DNA of 64,000 nucleotides, from contig NZ_MAYH01000001.1 of NCBI RefSeq assembly GCF_001684975.1, positions 682,001 to 746,000 of the forward strand, in the 5' to 3' direction. Position numbers and translations under genes: made by a program. The notes beneath the pieces are model-generated. The model was given only the letters and a program-made list of their open reading frames with translations, was not told the DNA's origin and made no database searches. Within the stretch, counting starts at the first letter, position 1. Each line of letters starts with the position of its first letter. Positions 56,043 through 63,844 of this stretch are shown here, in pieces. Source of the stretch: Chryseobacterium artocarpi. Lineage in GTDB: Bacteria; Bacteroidota; Bacteroidia; Flavobacteriales; Weeksellaceae.

Positions 56043-57647
56043 ATGAATAAATTAAAACTTATCGTTTTATTGGGAGTGTTTGCATCATACAGTACTTCAT
56101 GTTCCGTTCAGAACAATGTTACAAAGACCCCACCTGTAAAAAATACACCTAAACCCAACAATAATACCAATCCGCCAAAGCAACCTGTAACAGGTACTAA
56201 ACCTACGCCTGGGGCTTCTACAGATGACAATTTCAGAACCACTCTTCCAGAAATCAAAAGAGAATTCCGTGGAGCATGGATCGCAAGTGTAGCGAATATC
56301 AACTGGCCTTCGAGAAATGATCTTACCGTAGATCAGCAGAAAGCAGAAGCTATCAATATGCTGGAAACACTGAAAAATAATAACTTCAATGCCGCTATTT
56401 TCCAGATCAGACCCTCAGCAGATGCTTTATATACAAGTAATATTGAGCCTTGGTCTTATTTCCTGACAGGAGAGACAGGAACAGCACCTTACCCTAACTA
56501 TGACCCGCTTCAGTTTTGGATTGAAGAAGCACATAAAAGAGGCTTGGAACTTCATGTCTGGCTAAACCCTTACCGTGCTCATCATAGTAATGGAGGTGCC
56601 GTAAATAAACTGTCGATGGTTAATAAGCTTTCCGACATTGTTGTAAGACTAAAGAACGGAATGTATTGGTTTGATCCGGCAAATCCTAAAACGCAGGGGC
56701 ACGTTTCCAATGTAGTAAAGGATATTGTAAAAAGATATGATATCGATGCTATTCATTTCGATGACTACTTCTATCCGTATGCGACATACAACAAAGGAGC
56801 AGACTTTCCAGATAATGCAACGTGGAACGCTTATGTAAGCAGTGGTGGAACATTGTCAAGAGCAGACTGGAGAAGAGATAATGTGAACAAATTTGTAGAA
56901 CGTATCTACAAAGAAATTCATGCAGAAAAAAATAATGTGAAATTCGGAATCAGCCCATTTGGAATCTGGAAACCCGGTTATCCGGCAGGAGTTGTAGGAT
57001 CTTCACAATATGATGAGCTTTACGCTGATGCAAAGTTATGGTTGAATAAAGGCTGGGTAGATTATTTCTCACCACAATTATATTGGCCTATTGATTCTAA
57101 AGGACAAGCTTTTGAATCTTTATTAAACTGGTGGCAGTCTGAAAATACGATGAAACGTCACTTATGGCCTGGTTTAAATACAGTGGAAATCAGAGTCTCT
57201 GACCGTCCTACAGAAATTAAAAACCAAATTGAAATCTCCAGAAAAGTTTTGAAAAATGACGCAGGAGAAATTCACTGGAGTATAGCAGGGCTTACAAAAA
57301 ATCCCGGAATGCTTCCAACATTGAAAAACGGACCATACGCTGAAAAAGCGTTGACTCCAAAATCTCCATGGATAAAAGCTGTACCATTACAAACGCCTAC
57401 CTTGTTTGCTACGGACAATGGAAGCTTTGTACAGACAAGCTGGAGTACAAAGAATGCAGCAGATGTTTTCCAATGGGTACTTTTCACACAGTATAATGGA
57501 GTTTGGGATACCGAAATTCTAACGCTGGATACCCTTTCAAAAGACATTCCTAAGTTTAAAGATGGAAAGAAACTAAGTGGAGTAGCCATCAAAGCAATTG
57601 ACAGACTTGGAAATGAAAGCGATTATATGGCTAAGAAAATTAAATAA
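56043..57647 (+). CDS. GHL10-type glycosyl hydrolase lipoprotein
   Basis: About 534 residues from ATG 56043 (an ATG at 56037 adds two residues). Lipobox STS-C20, then a Thr/Pro/Asn-rich linker. The catalytic TIM barrel starts FRGAWIASVANINWPSR and includes AAIFQIRPSADALYTS, HVWLNPYRAHH, DAIHFDDYFYPY and SPQLYWPIDSKGQ, the signature of the GHL10 (DUF187, YngK/DigH) family. DigH-type enzymes cut denuded peptidoglycan glycans, so a surface cell-wall role is likely. The C-terminal ~90 residues look like an Ig/Fn3-like domain. Confidence 0.9.
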   Translation: MNKLKLIVLLGVFASYSTSCSVQNNVTKTPPVKNTPKPNNNTNPPKQPVTGTKPTPGASTDDNFRTTLPEIKREFRGAWIASVANINWPSRNDLTVDQQKAEAINMLETLKNNNFNAAIFQIRPSADALYTSNIEPWSYFLTGETGTAPYPNYDPLQFWIEEAHKRGLELHVWLNPYRAHHSNGGAVNKLSMVNKLSDIVVRLKNGMYWFDPANPKTQGHVSNVVKDIVKRYDIDAIHFDDYFYPYATYNKGADFPDNATWNAYVSSGGTLSRADWRRDNVNKFVERIYKEIHAEKNNVKFGISPFGIWKPGYPAGVVGSSQYDELYADAKLWLNKGWVDYFSPQLYWPIDSKGQAFESLLNWWQSENTMKRHLWPGLNTVEIRVSDRPTEIKNQIEISRKVLKNDAGEIHWSIAGLTKNPGMLPTLKNGPYAEKALTPKSPWIKAVPLQTPTLFATDNGSFVQTSWSTKNAADVFQWVLFTQYNGVWDTEILTLDTLSKDIPKFKDGKKLSGVAIKAIDRLGNESDYMAKKIK

Positions 57648-58056
57648 AAAGCTAAAAACAAGAGCATAATTATAGATGCTGCCGTTTTATAGATACAAAA
57701 AGGTTCAACTTTCGTTGAACCTTTTTTATGAACAAGTATATCACTAGATAGAAGATATTGTCTACATATATTTCATATGAGTTCAAAATCTAAATATCTC
57801 CTCCAGCTTATTAAAATTGATTTCTTTTTTAGCCACTAATGCACGAATTAATAAAAAAATAACTTAAGTGTTAAAAAACATACATAATCATCTCACATAA
57901 AACAATCCCTACTTTTTAGAATAACTATAAATTATGAATTTAAAATGAAGATAATCAGGGTGATATGATTTTGTGGTATCTGTTTTTATACACAATAATA
58001 CCCTTATCGGAACCATTTTTGCATGACTACTCCCATAATCACCAAAATATAACATT
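57648..58056. other. 409-bp intergenic region before the ferritin gene
   Basis: It contains the GHL10 terminator (57697-57727), a degenerate half of the palindromic element (57832-57850, compare 41484-41501) and a near-consensus -10 box (CATTTTTG) just upstream of 58020 for the ferritin gene. No ORF. Confidence 0.5.
57697..57727 (+). terminator. terminator of the GHL10 gene
   Basis: AAAAAGGTTCAAC (57697-57709) pairs with GTTGAACCTTTTT (from 57714), followed by T. Confidence 0.85.
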
Positions 58057-58608
58057 ATGAATACTAACAGACTTTCCGCAAATGTGGAAAAAGCACTTAG
58101 TGACCAGATGAATAAGGAAATTCATGCATCACACGTTTTTCTATCGTATGGAATTTGGGCAGACGACAAAGGCTATCAGGGAATTGCCAATTTTCTTTAC
58201 CGACATGCCCAGGAAGAAAGAAACCATTCCATCAAGTTTATGGAATATATTTTAAACAGAGGCGGAAAACCTAAAGTAGAAGCAATACCGGCTCCACCAG
58301 CCGATCCGGAATCATTAACAGCTTGTTTTGACGGTGTTTTCAAACATGAAGTAGACAACACAACAGCAATTTATAAAATCGTAGATCTTTCTATGGAGGA
58401 AAAAGACTGGGCAACCTGGAATTTTATGCAATGGTTTGTACAGGAACAGATAGAAGAAGAAACACTTGCTCAGAACCTTATAGATAAATTAAAAATTGCA
58501 GGGGGAGACAGAGCTACTGATGAATCTTTATTCACTTTGGATAAAACATTACAGGAAGCTCCGAACAATGTGCCATTAGCACAGGACGCCACAGGAGATA
58601 ATCCGTAA
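58057..58608 (+). CDS. ftnA: ferritin (iron-storage protein)
   Basis: A 183-residue four-helix bundle protein. Ferroxidase residues are visible in NKEIHASHVFLSYGIW, HAQEERNHSIKFMEY, FKHEVDNT and FVQEQIEEE. It oxidises Fe(II) and stores Fe(III) in the cytoplasm. The C-terminal tail (after ~165) is slightly longer than in E. coli FtnA. Single-gene unit. Confidence 0.93.
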   Translation: MNTNRLSANVEKALSDQMNKEIHASHVFLSYGIWADDKGYQGIANFLYRHAQEERNHSIKFMEYILNRGGKPKVEAIPAPPADPESLTACFDGVFKHEVDNTTAIYKIVDLSMEEKDWATWNFMQWFVQEQIEEETLAQNLIDKLKIAGGDRATDESLFTLDKTLQEAPNNVPLAQDATGDNP

Positions 58609-58694
58609 AATATACATTGAAAAATTTAAACTATTTGAAAATCTGTCAGAACAACTGGCAGATTTTTTTATTATGAAACTCCCTCAAAAATCAC

Positions 58695-58702
58695 TATCTT
58701 TG
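58695..58702 (+). promoter_or_regulatory. -10 box (TATCTTTG) of ychF
   Basis: Exact TAnnTTTG; the transcript would carry an 80-nt 5' leader before ATG 58791. Confidence 0.7.
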
Positions 58703-58790
58703 CAAACTCGTAATTCAAGGTTCGGTATTCAATATTTAAGTTGTAGAACCTTTGACTTACATCTAAACCTTAAACTTTGAATTTTACAAT

Positions 58791-59882
58791 ATGAAATGTG
58801 GAATTGTAGGCCTGCCGAATGTAGGTAAATCAACTCTTTTTAACTGTTTGAGTAATGCAAAAGCTCAGTCAGCAAACTATCCTTTCTGTACTATTGAACC
58901 GAACCTTGGAACGGTTTCTGTACCAGATCAGAGATTGTTTGAATTGGAGAAAATCGTAAAACCGGAAAGAGTTTTACCGGCAGTAGTTGAAATCGTTGAC
59001 ATTGCAGGCCTTGTAAAAGGTGCCAGCAAAGGAGAAGGATTAGGAAATCAGTTCCTTGCTAATATCCGTGAGTGTGAGGCGATTATCCACGTTTTAAGAT
59101 GTTTTGATAACGGAAATATCGTTCACGTAGAAGGTTCAGTAGACCCGTTAAGAGACAAAGAAATCATTGATATTGAGCTACAGCTGAAAGACCTTGAAAC
59201 AGTAGGAAAAGCAGTTGAAAAAGCGAAGAAATTCATCAAATCCGGTAAAAAAGAAGACATCCTTACTTACGAAACACTTCAAAACTTACAGAAGTTTCTT
59301 GAAGACGGTAAGAATGCAAGAGAATTTGCAGTAGATGATTTTACAAAATCAATCATTGGTGAAGTTCAGCTTTTAACAAATAAACCAGTACTTTACGTTT
59401 GTAATGTAGATGAAAACTCTATTAAAAACGGAAACGACTGGATCGCTAAAATTGAGGAAATGGCTAAAAATGAAGGCGCTGAAGTTGTTGTATTAGCTGC
59501 TCAGATTGAAGCTGATATCAATGAACTTGAGACTTTTGAAGAAAGAGAAATTTTCCTTGACGAATTAGGGCTTACAGAACCGGGAGTAAACCGTTTGATC
59601 AGAAAAGCTTATGATCTTTTAAAACTTCAGACTTACTTCACAGCTGGAGTAAAAGAAGTAAGAGCATGGACAATCGGACAGGGATGGACAGCTCCTCAAG
59701 CTGCTGGGGTGATCCACACAGACTTTGAAAAAGGATTCATCCGTGCAGAAGTAATCAAGTATAATGATTATGTAACGTATGGATCTGAAGTAAAAGTAAA
59801 AGAAGCCGGAAAACTTTCAGTAGAAGGTAAGGAATATATCGTTCAGGATGGTGACATCATGCACTTCAGATTCAACGTATAA
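58791..59882 (+). CDS. ychF: YchF, redox-regulated Obg-like ATPase
   Basis: A 363-residue P-loop protein. P-loop GLPNVGKSTLFN (residues 7-18), DIAGLVKGASKGEGLGNQFL for switch II, and NVDEN in place of the GTPase NKxD motif, the change that makes YchF prefer ATP. The C-terminal TGS domain is present (AWTIGQGWTAPQAAGVIHTD). Ribosome-associated stress protein. Highly conserved core gene. Confidence 0.96.
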   Translation: MKCGIVGLPNVGKSTLFNCLSNAKAQSANYPFCTIEPNLGTVSVPDQRLFELEKIVKPERVLPAVVEIVDIAGLVKGASKGEGLGNQFLANIRECEAIIHVLRCFDNGNIVHVEGSVDPLRDKEIIDIELQLKDLETVGKAVEKAKKFIKSGKKEDILTYETLQNLQKFLEDGKNAREFAVDDFTKSIIGEVQLLTNKPVLYVCNVDENSIKNGNDWIAKIEEMAKNEGAEVVVLAAQIEADINELETFEEREIFLDELGLTEPGVNRLIRKAYDLLKLQTYFTAGVKEVRAWTIGQGWTAPQAAGVIHTDFEKGFIRAEVIKYNDYVTYGSEVKVKEAGKLSVEGKEYIVQDGDIMHFRFNV

Positions 59883-59906
59883 GAAAAAATATTAAAGTTA
59901 GTTTAT

Positions 59907-59942
59907 AAAAAAGCGCTTCCATGAATTTGGGGGCGTTTTTTG
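59907..59942 (+). terminator. terminator of ychF
   Basis: AAAAAAGCGCTTCC pairs, with one bulge and G-U pairs, with GGGGGCGTTTTTT. Confidence 0.6.
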
Positions 59943-59965
59943 CGATTAAACTTGTATGCTGAAAG

Positions 59966-59990
59966 AAAAACACTCCCGATGCCGGGAGTG
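59966..59990 (-). terminator. terminator of the minus-strand small-peptide group 1
   Basis: CACTCCCG (59971-59978) and CGGGAGTG (59983-59990) form a perfect stem; five T follow on the minus strand. It lies 27 bp after the last peptide gene. Confidence 0.8.
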
Positions 59991-60016
59991 CTTAGGCTGT
60001 AATTTTAGATTTTATT

Positions 60017-60193
60017 TTAATTCCATGGATCTACAGGTTCCAAAACAAATCTGCATACTGTTTCTGCACATTGCGGTCCTGTTGCCATACATTCTTTTGT
60101 CAAGGGATTCATGCATCTCATGAGTCCTCCAGTAATAGATCTTAATGCTCTTTTGTCAAGCTTTTTTCCTTTGTTTAAATTCTGATTTTTCAT
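60017..60193 (-). CDS. GG-leader Cys-rich peptide A (bacteriocin-like)
   Basis: A 58-residue ORF, MKNQNLNKGKKLDKRALRSI, then TGG. The leader (basic, with KKLxKxxLRxI and a GG end) resembles double-glycine leaders of bacteriocins and RiPPs. The core LMRCMNPLTKECMATGPQ continues C-AETV-C-R and has four Cys with a CxxxxC pair near the end. Nearest to peptide B in length and spacing. No known product name is assured. Confidence 0.7.
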   Translation of the reverse strand: MKNQNLNKGKKLDKRALRSITGGLMRCMNPLTKECMATGPQCAETVCRFVLEPVDPWN

Positions 60194-60243
60194 GGATTTC
60201 TAGTTTTAAAATGTTAAAATAAATAGATATGTTTTAGTAACTA

Positions 60244-60417
60244 TTAAAATGGAAATGGCGGTTCAAGTACATATCTGCACTGTCTTTCCGCGCATCGTAT
60301 TCCTGTTTCTCTGCAAAGTCCCGTTTCATGATCAATACACATCAGTAATCCTCCTTTGATGGTTTTTAACTCCTTTTTATTGAGCTTTTTACCATTGTTT
60401 AATCTTTGGTTTTTCAT
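60244..60417 (-). CDS. GG-leader Cys-rich peptide B (bacteriocin-like)
   Basis: 57 residues, MKNQRLNNGKKLNKKELKTI, then KGG. Core LLMCIDHETGLCRETGIR, then C-AERQ-C-RYVLEP. Four Cys at positions matching peptide A, and the shared C-terminal YVLEP/FVLEP. It follows 50 bp upstream of peptide A on the minus strand, in the same likely transcript. Confidence 0.7.
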   Translation of the reverse strand: MKNQRLNNGKKLNKKELKTIKGGLLMCIDHETGLCRETGIRCAERQCRYVLEPPFPF

Positions 60418-60450
60418 AGTGTTGTATTTTAATGATTTGAATATGAGTGA

Positions 60451-60642
60451 TTATTCTATAATAATAGGTGCCGGTCTGCATTCCTTTTGTCCGCAGACAG
60501 GAGAAATAATAGTGCAGCCGTTTGGATAAGGAGACTCACACGGCTCATAAGGAATTGGGCAAGGCACCGGTTCCATACAGTTTAATAATCCACCGGTAAT
60601 GAATCTTAATTCTTTTTTATTTAATTTTTTTCCGTTTTTCAT
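60451..60642 (-). CDS. GG-leader Cys-rich peptide C (bacteriocin-like)
   Basis: 63 residues, MKNGKKLNKKELRFITGG leader. Core LLNCMEPVPCPIPYEPCE, then GCTIISPVCGQKECRPAP: six Cys, Pro-rich. This is the long subtype, shared with D, E and G (motifs NCMEP, CxxIS-xxC, C-x4-C-RP). Confidence 0.75.
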   Translation of the reverse strand: MKNGKKLNKKELRFITGGLLNCMEPVPCPIPYEPCESPYPNGCTIISPVCGQKECRPAPIIIE

Positions 60643-60660
60643 AATATAGTTTTATTAAAA

Positions 60661-60837
60661 TTAGTCTTGAGTAATTTGTGGTCTGCACTCTATCTGTGCA
60701 CAGCCTATGGAAATAATAGAGCATCCTGTGTTAGGTTCACAAGGAGGATCGTTACAGATTACCGGCTTGTAGCAGTCGAGCTTTCCACCCTGTATTATTT
60801 TTAGCTCCTTTTTATTCAGTTTTTTACCGTTTTTCGT
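60661..60837 (-). pseudogene. GG-leader Cys-rich peptide D with ACG in place of the start ATG
   Basis: Reads (ACG)KNGKKLNKKELKIIQGG, then KLDCYKPVICNDPPCEPN, GCSIISIGCAQIEC-RP. Everything except the start codon matches its neighbours: at the place of the ATG in peptide C the DNA has ACG, and the upstream frame is closed by a stop four codons earlier without another start. Either a dead copy or a gene that uses a rare ACG start. The intact six-Cys core suggests recent loss, if lost. Confidence 0.6.
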
Positions 60838-60859
60838 GACATTTAATTTTCATGGGCTA

Positions 60860-61072
60860 TTAAATTTCCTCTATCGGAGCTTGCGGTCTGCATACTTTTT
60901 GAGCACAAGCCATAGAAATGGTGCTGCAGTTTCTGACATCTCCCGGCGGGTAAATTTCACATGGTGGATCTGTACAAAGAATAGGTTCCATGCAGTTAAG
61001 CATTCCTCCCTGGATGGTTTTCAGTTGTTTTTTGTTTAACCTTTTACCGCTTGTTAAAAATTTGTGATTCAT
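60860..61072 (-). CDS. GG-leader Cys-rich peptide E (bacteriocin-like)
   Basis: 70 residues, MNHKFLTSGKRLNKKQLKTI, then QGG leader. Core MLNCMEPILCTDPPCEIY, then NCSTISMACAQKVCRPQ: six Cys, and the CTDPPCE / CNDPPCE segment shared with D. First gene of group 1 on the minus strand. Confidence 0.75.
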   Translation of the reverse strand: MNHKFLTSGKRLNKKQLKTIQGGMLNCMEPILCTDPPCEIYPPGDVRNCSTISMACAQKVCRPQAPIEEI

Positions 61073-61298
61073 GTTTTTGATTTTTAATAAGTTAGTTAAA
61101 TACTAAAGTAGTAAAAATAATAATATGTATATCACTTATTATGGAAAAAATGAAATAAATATTGAATTAGTCTCAAGAATTAAGTAGTATTGTTCGTTTT
61201 TAATTAATAAATTTAATGAAAGGCTTTTGGTATCTTATCTCGTGTTTTTAGGGAAGCAAAAAGGAGAAAATCAACTTATTTCATTGATTTTTTCAAAG

Positions 61299-61306
61299 CA
61301 AATATA
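61299..61306 (-). promoter_or_regulatory. -10 box (TATATTTG), candidate promoter of peptide group 1
   Basis: Exact TAnnTTTG on the minus strand, about 227 nt upstream of peptide E; the only such box seen in the gap for that strand. Confidence 0.4.
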
Positions 61307-61488
61307 TATCCATCAAGTTTATCAAATGATAAAGTCGCACTTCTTAGATTCCTAAAATAAAGCATTTGAATCTTTTGACTTTGAGATTAAAAACATGCCG
61401 TTTCTTCGACAAAAAAGATAGATTTTGTTCTGATCACCAACTTTTACAACTGAACTAAATATTTTGTTTTCATTAAAAACCAACTTTG

Positions 61489-61496
61489 TATATTTG
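61489..61496 (+). promoter_or_regulatory. -10 box (TATATTTG) of the AraC gene
   Basis: Exact TAnnTTTG 20 nt before ATG 61517. Confidence 0.65.
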
Positions 61497-61516
61497 AATT
61501 TTACAAACAATCTGTG

Positions 61517-62455
61517 ATGGAAAAAATAGCTCATACTTCACTGGAAGACTTTTACAGAGAAATGACAGCAAAACTAGGGAAGAACCTTGAAGATATTTTT
61601 CCGAAAGGACTTCATAAAGATATCGGACATTTCAATGTTTTTGATATTGCACAGACTATAGAAAGAGTAAAAACTACGGCAGAAATGCCTTATAACAGGC
61701 GTAAATATTACAAGATCAGCCTGATCCGAGGAAAAAACCGCGCAGAATATGCTGATAAAGTAATCTCTATAAAACAAAACGCTTTATTATTTGCTACTCC
61801 GAAAGTGCCTTATCACTGGATTCCCGAAGATGCACAGCAGTCCGGAAGTTTTTGTGTATTTACAGAGGATTTTCTTTTTAAAGACCGATCTTACAACAGC
61901 CTGGAAGGCTTGCCTATTTTTCAGCCGGGAGGTGTTCCTGTATTTGAAATTGATGATCAGCTTGCAGATGAAATAGGATTGCTTTTTAATAAAATACAGC
62001 GTGAGATAGATTCTGACTATGTTTTTAAGTATGATCTGATCAGAAACTATGTACTGGAACTGATTCATTACGGGCAAAAACTTCAGCCGGCTACAAAAAT
62101 ATCAATGTCAAATGACGCTTCAATGAGAGTGGTTTCTTTATTTATTGAATTATTGGAAAGACAGTTTCCCATAGAATCTTTAGAGCAAAGACTCAAGCTT
62201 AAAACCGCAAAAGATTTTGCCGACAGATTGGCGGTACATGTCAATTATCTTAATAAAAGATTGAAAGAAAGTACAGGAAAAACAACTACGGAATTTATTG
62301 GAGACCGTGTCATTCAGGAAGCTAAAATCCTTTTAAAGCAAACCCAATGGAATGTTTCTGAAATCTCCTATGCCCTAGGCTTCGAAGAAATAGCGCATTT
62401 CTCAAACTTTTTTAAAAGAAAAACATCATTTACACCTTTGGAATTTCGCTCATGA
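61517..62455 (+). CDS. AraC family transcriptional regulator
   Basis: 312 residues from ATG 61517 (a GTG directly before it is the other possible start). C-terminal AraC double HTH: TAKDFADRLAVHVNYLNKRL, then IQEAKILLKQTQWNVSEISY, ALGFEEIAHFSNFF and FKRKTSFTPLEFR. The N-terminal cupin-like half shares PYNRRKYYKI with the AraC at 9642. It lies 86 bp upstream of the SDR gene on the same strand and probably controls it. Confidence 0.92.
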   Translation: MEKIAHTSLEDFYREMTAKLGKNLEDIFPKGLHKDIGHFNVFDIAQTIERVKTTAEMPYNRRKYYKISLIRGKNRAEYADKVISIKQNALLFATPKVPYHWIPEDAQQSGSFCVFTEDFLFKDRSYNSLEGLPIFQPGGVPVFEIDDQLADEIGLLFNKIQREIDSDYVFKYDLIRNYVLELIHYGQKLQPATKISMSNDASMRVVSLFIELLERQFPIESLEQRLKLKTAKDFADRLAVHVNYLNKRLKESTGKTTTEFIGDRVIQEAKILLKQTQWNVSEISYALGFEEIAHFSNFFKRKTSFTPLEFRS

Positions 62456-62541
62456 TTTGAATTTTGCAAATTTCAGATTGATTCATTCAAACTGTTATCC
62501 CTTGAAATATCTCAACTTTGTCTCATTAAAAACAACAAAAT

Positions 62542-63306
62542 ATGGATACAAGAACAAAAATAGCACTCATTACAGGTGGAAACCGTGGTTTAGGTAAGAA
62601 TTCTGCACTTAAAACGGCTGAAAGAGGATTAGATATTATTATTACTTACAGAAGCAATAAGGAAGAAGCTGATGAAGTAGTGAATCAGATAAAAAGTATG
62701 GGAAGAAATGCCGTTGCGTTTCAACTGGATACAAAAGAAAGAAAAAGTTTTGATGCCTTTGTAAAGAATGTTACGGATCATTTACAAACTGCTACAGGAA
62801 GTCCCAATATTGATTATCTGGTCAATAATGCCGGAACAGCTTTGTATGCACCGATTACTGATGTTACAGAAGAACAGATGGATGATATCGTGGATATTCA
62901 CTTCAAAGGAGTCTTCTTTCTGACGCAGAAGTTGTTGCCGTTTATCAATGATGGTGGTGGAATCGTTAATATTTCTTCAGGATTGGCAAGATTTGCAACA
63001 CCGGGTTCTTCAGTATATGGATCTGTAAAAGCTGGTGTGGAGATGCTTACAAAATACATGGCAAAAGAGCTTGGTCCAAGAAGAATTAAAGCCAATACTG
63101 TAGCTCCGGGGGCTATAGAAACAGATTTTGGAGGCGGAAGAGTAAGAGATAATAAAGATATCAATGCGGTAGTAGCCGGTGCTACAGCGCTGGGAAGAGT
63201 CGGTCTGCCGGATGATATTGGTGGAGTGGTAGCGTTTTTATGTACAGAAGATGCGGGATGGATCAACGGGCAAAGAATTGAAGTTTCCGGCGGAATGTTC
63301 CTTTAA
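62542..63306 (+). CDS. short-chain dehydrogenase/reductase (SDR)
   Basis: 254 residues of the classical SDR fold. Cofactor motif TGGNRGLG (residues 11-18), NNAG in YLVNNAGTALY, catalytic Ser in NISSG, Y159 and K163 in YGSVK, and C-terminal INGQRIEVSGGM. It is an NAD(P)-dependent oxidoreductase of unknown substrate. The AraC gene just upstream is a likely regulator. Confidence 0.93.
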   Translation: MDTRTKIALITGGNRGLGKNSALKTAERGLDIIITYRSNKEEADEVVNQIKSMGRNAVAFQLDTKERKSFDAFVKNVTDHLQTATGSPNIDYLVNNAGTALYAPITDVTEEQMDDIVDIHFKGVFFLTQKLLPFINDGGGIVNISSGLARFATPGSSVYGSVKAGVEMLTKYMAKELGPRRIKANTVAPGAIETDFGGGRVRDNKDINAVVAGATALGRVGLPDDIGGVVAFLCTEDAGWINGQRIEVSGGMFL

Positions 63307-63340
63307 TCTGAATTCAGAAATATTATTTTTTAAAAAAAAG

Positions 63341-63373
63341 AAAAGAACCAACTCGATAAAGTTGGTTCTTTTT
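63341..63373. terminator. bidirectional terminator between SDR and peptide group 2
   Basis: GAACCAACT (63345-63353) pairs with AGTTGGTTC (63360-63368), A-run before and T-run after. It ends the SDR unit and the minus-strand peptides. Confidence 0.85.
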
Positions 63374-63377
63374 ATGA

Positions 63378-63581
63378 TTATAAGCCTCCTGGTTCCGGAA
63401 GTACAATAGGTCCTTCAGGATCTATTGGTTCCAAAGGCTCTGGCAGTTGGCATTTCTGTTCCCTGCAGCCAGGTCCTATAAATTTACAATAACCGTTTGG
63501 AGCGCAAGGATAATCACCAAGACCTCCGTGGATAGCTTTCAATTCAGACTTTGCTAATTTTTTTCCTTTGTTTAGTTTCAT
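63378..63581 (-). CDS. GG-leader Cys-rich peptide F (bacteriocin-like)
   Basis: 67 residues, MKLNKGKKLAKSELKAIHGG leader. Core LGDYPCAPNGYCKFIGPGC, then REQKC-Q and a long Pro/Glu/Gly tail (PEPLEPIDPEGPIVLPEP). Four Cys. The tail is longer and more acidic than in the other members, so it is the most divergent of the set. Confidence 0.7.
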   Translation of the reverse strand: MKLNKGKKLAKSELKAIHGGLGDYPCAPNGYCKFIGPGCREQKCQLPEPLEPIDPEGPIVLPEPGGL

Positions 63582-63612
63582 ATTTTCATGGTTTTGGAAT
63601 TTAAATTATATA

Positions 63613-63807
63613 CTAAGGTCTACAGATTTTCTGTCCGCAAGAAGGGGAGATCATTGCACAGCCATTTTCATCAACATTTGGTGGACATGGATCAAGAGGT
63701 GGCAGGCAGATCTTCTGTGCAGGCATACAATCCAGCATACCTCCTGCAATTGATCTTAATTCTTTTTTATTAAGTTTTTTTCCTTTAGTTAAAGTTTGAT
63801 TTTTCAT
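63613..63807 (-). CDS. GG-leader Cys-rich peptide G (bacteriocin-like)
   Basis: 64 residues from ATG 63807 (MKNQTLTKGKKLNKKELRSI, then AGG); a longer upstream reading to 63894 is not supported by the family. Core MLDCMPAQKICLPPLDPC, then GCAMISPSCGQKICRP: six Cys, long subtype like C, D and E. Confidence 0.75.
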   Translation of the reverse strand: MKNQTLTKGKKLNKKELRSIAGGMLDCMPAQKICLPPLDPCPPNVDENGCAMISPSCGQKICRP

Positions 63808-63844
63808 AATAACATTATTTAATATTGTTAGAGTTATGACAGAA

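Larger units (their letters stand above)
61073..61516. other. 444-bp divergent region between peptide group 1 and an AraC gene
   Basis: No gene seen. It holds a minus TATATTTG box (61299-61306) that could drive the peptides with a long (about 220 nt) leader, and a plus TATATTTG box (61489-61496) for the AraC gene. A leader this long could carry regulation, but no riboswitch was recognised. Confidence 0.5.
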
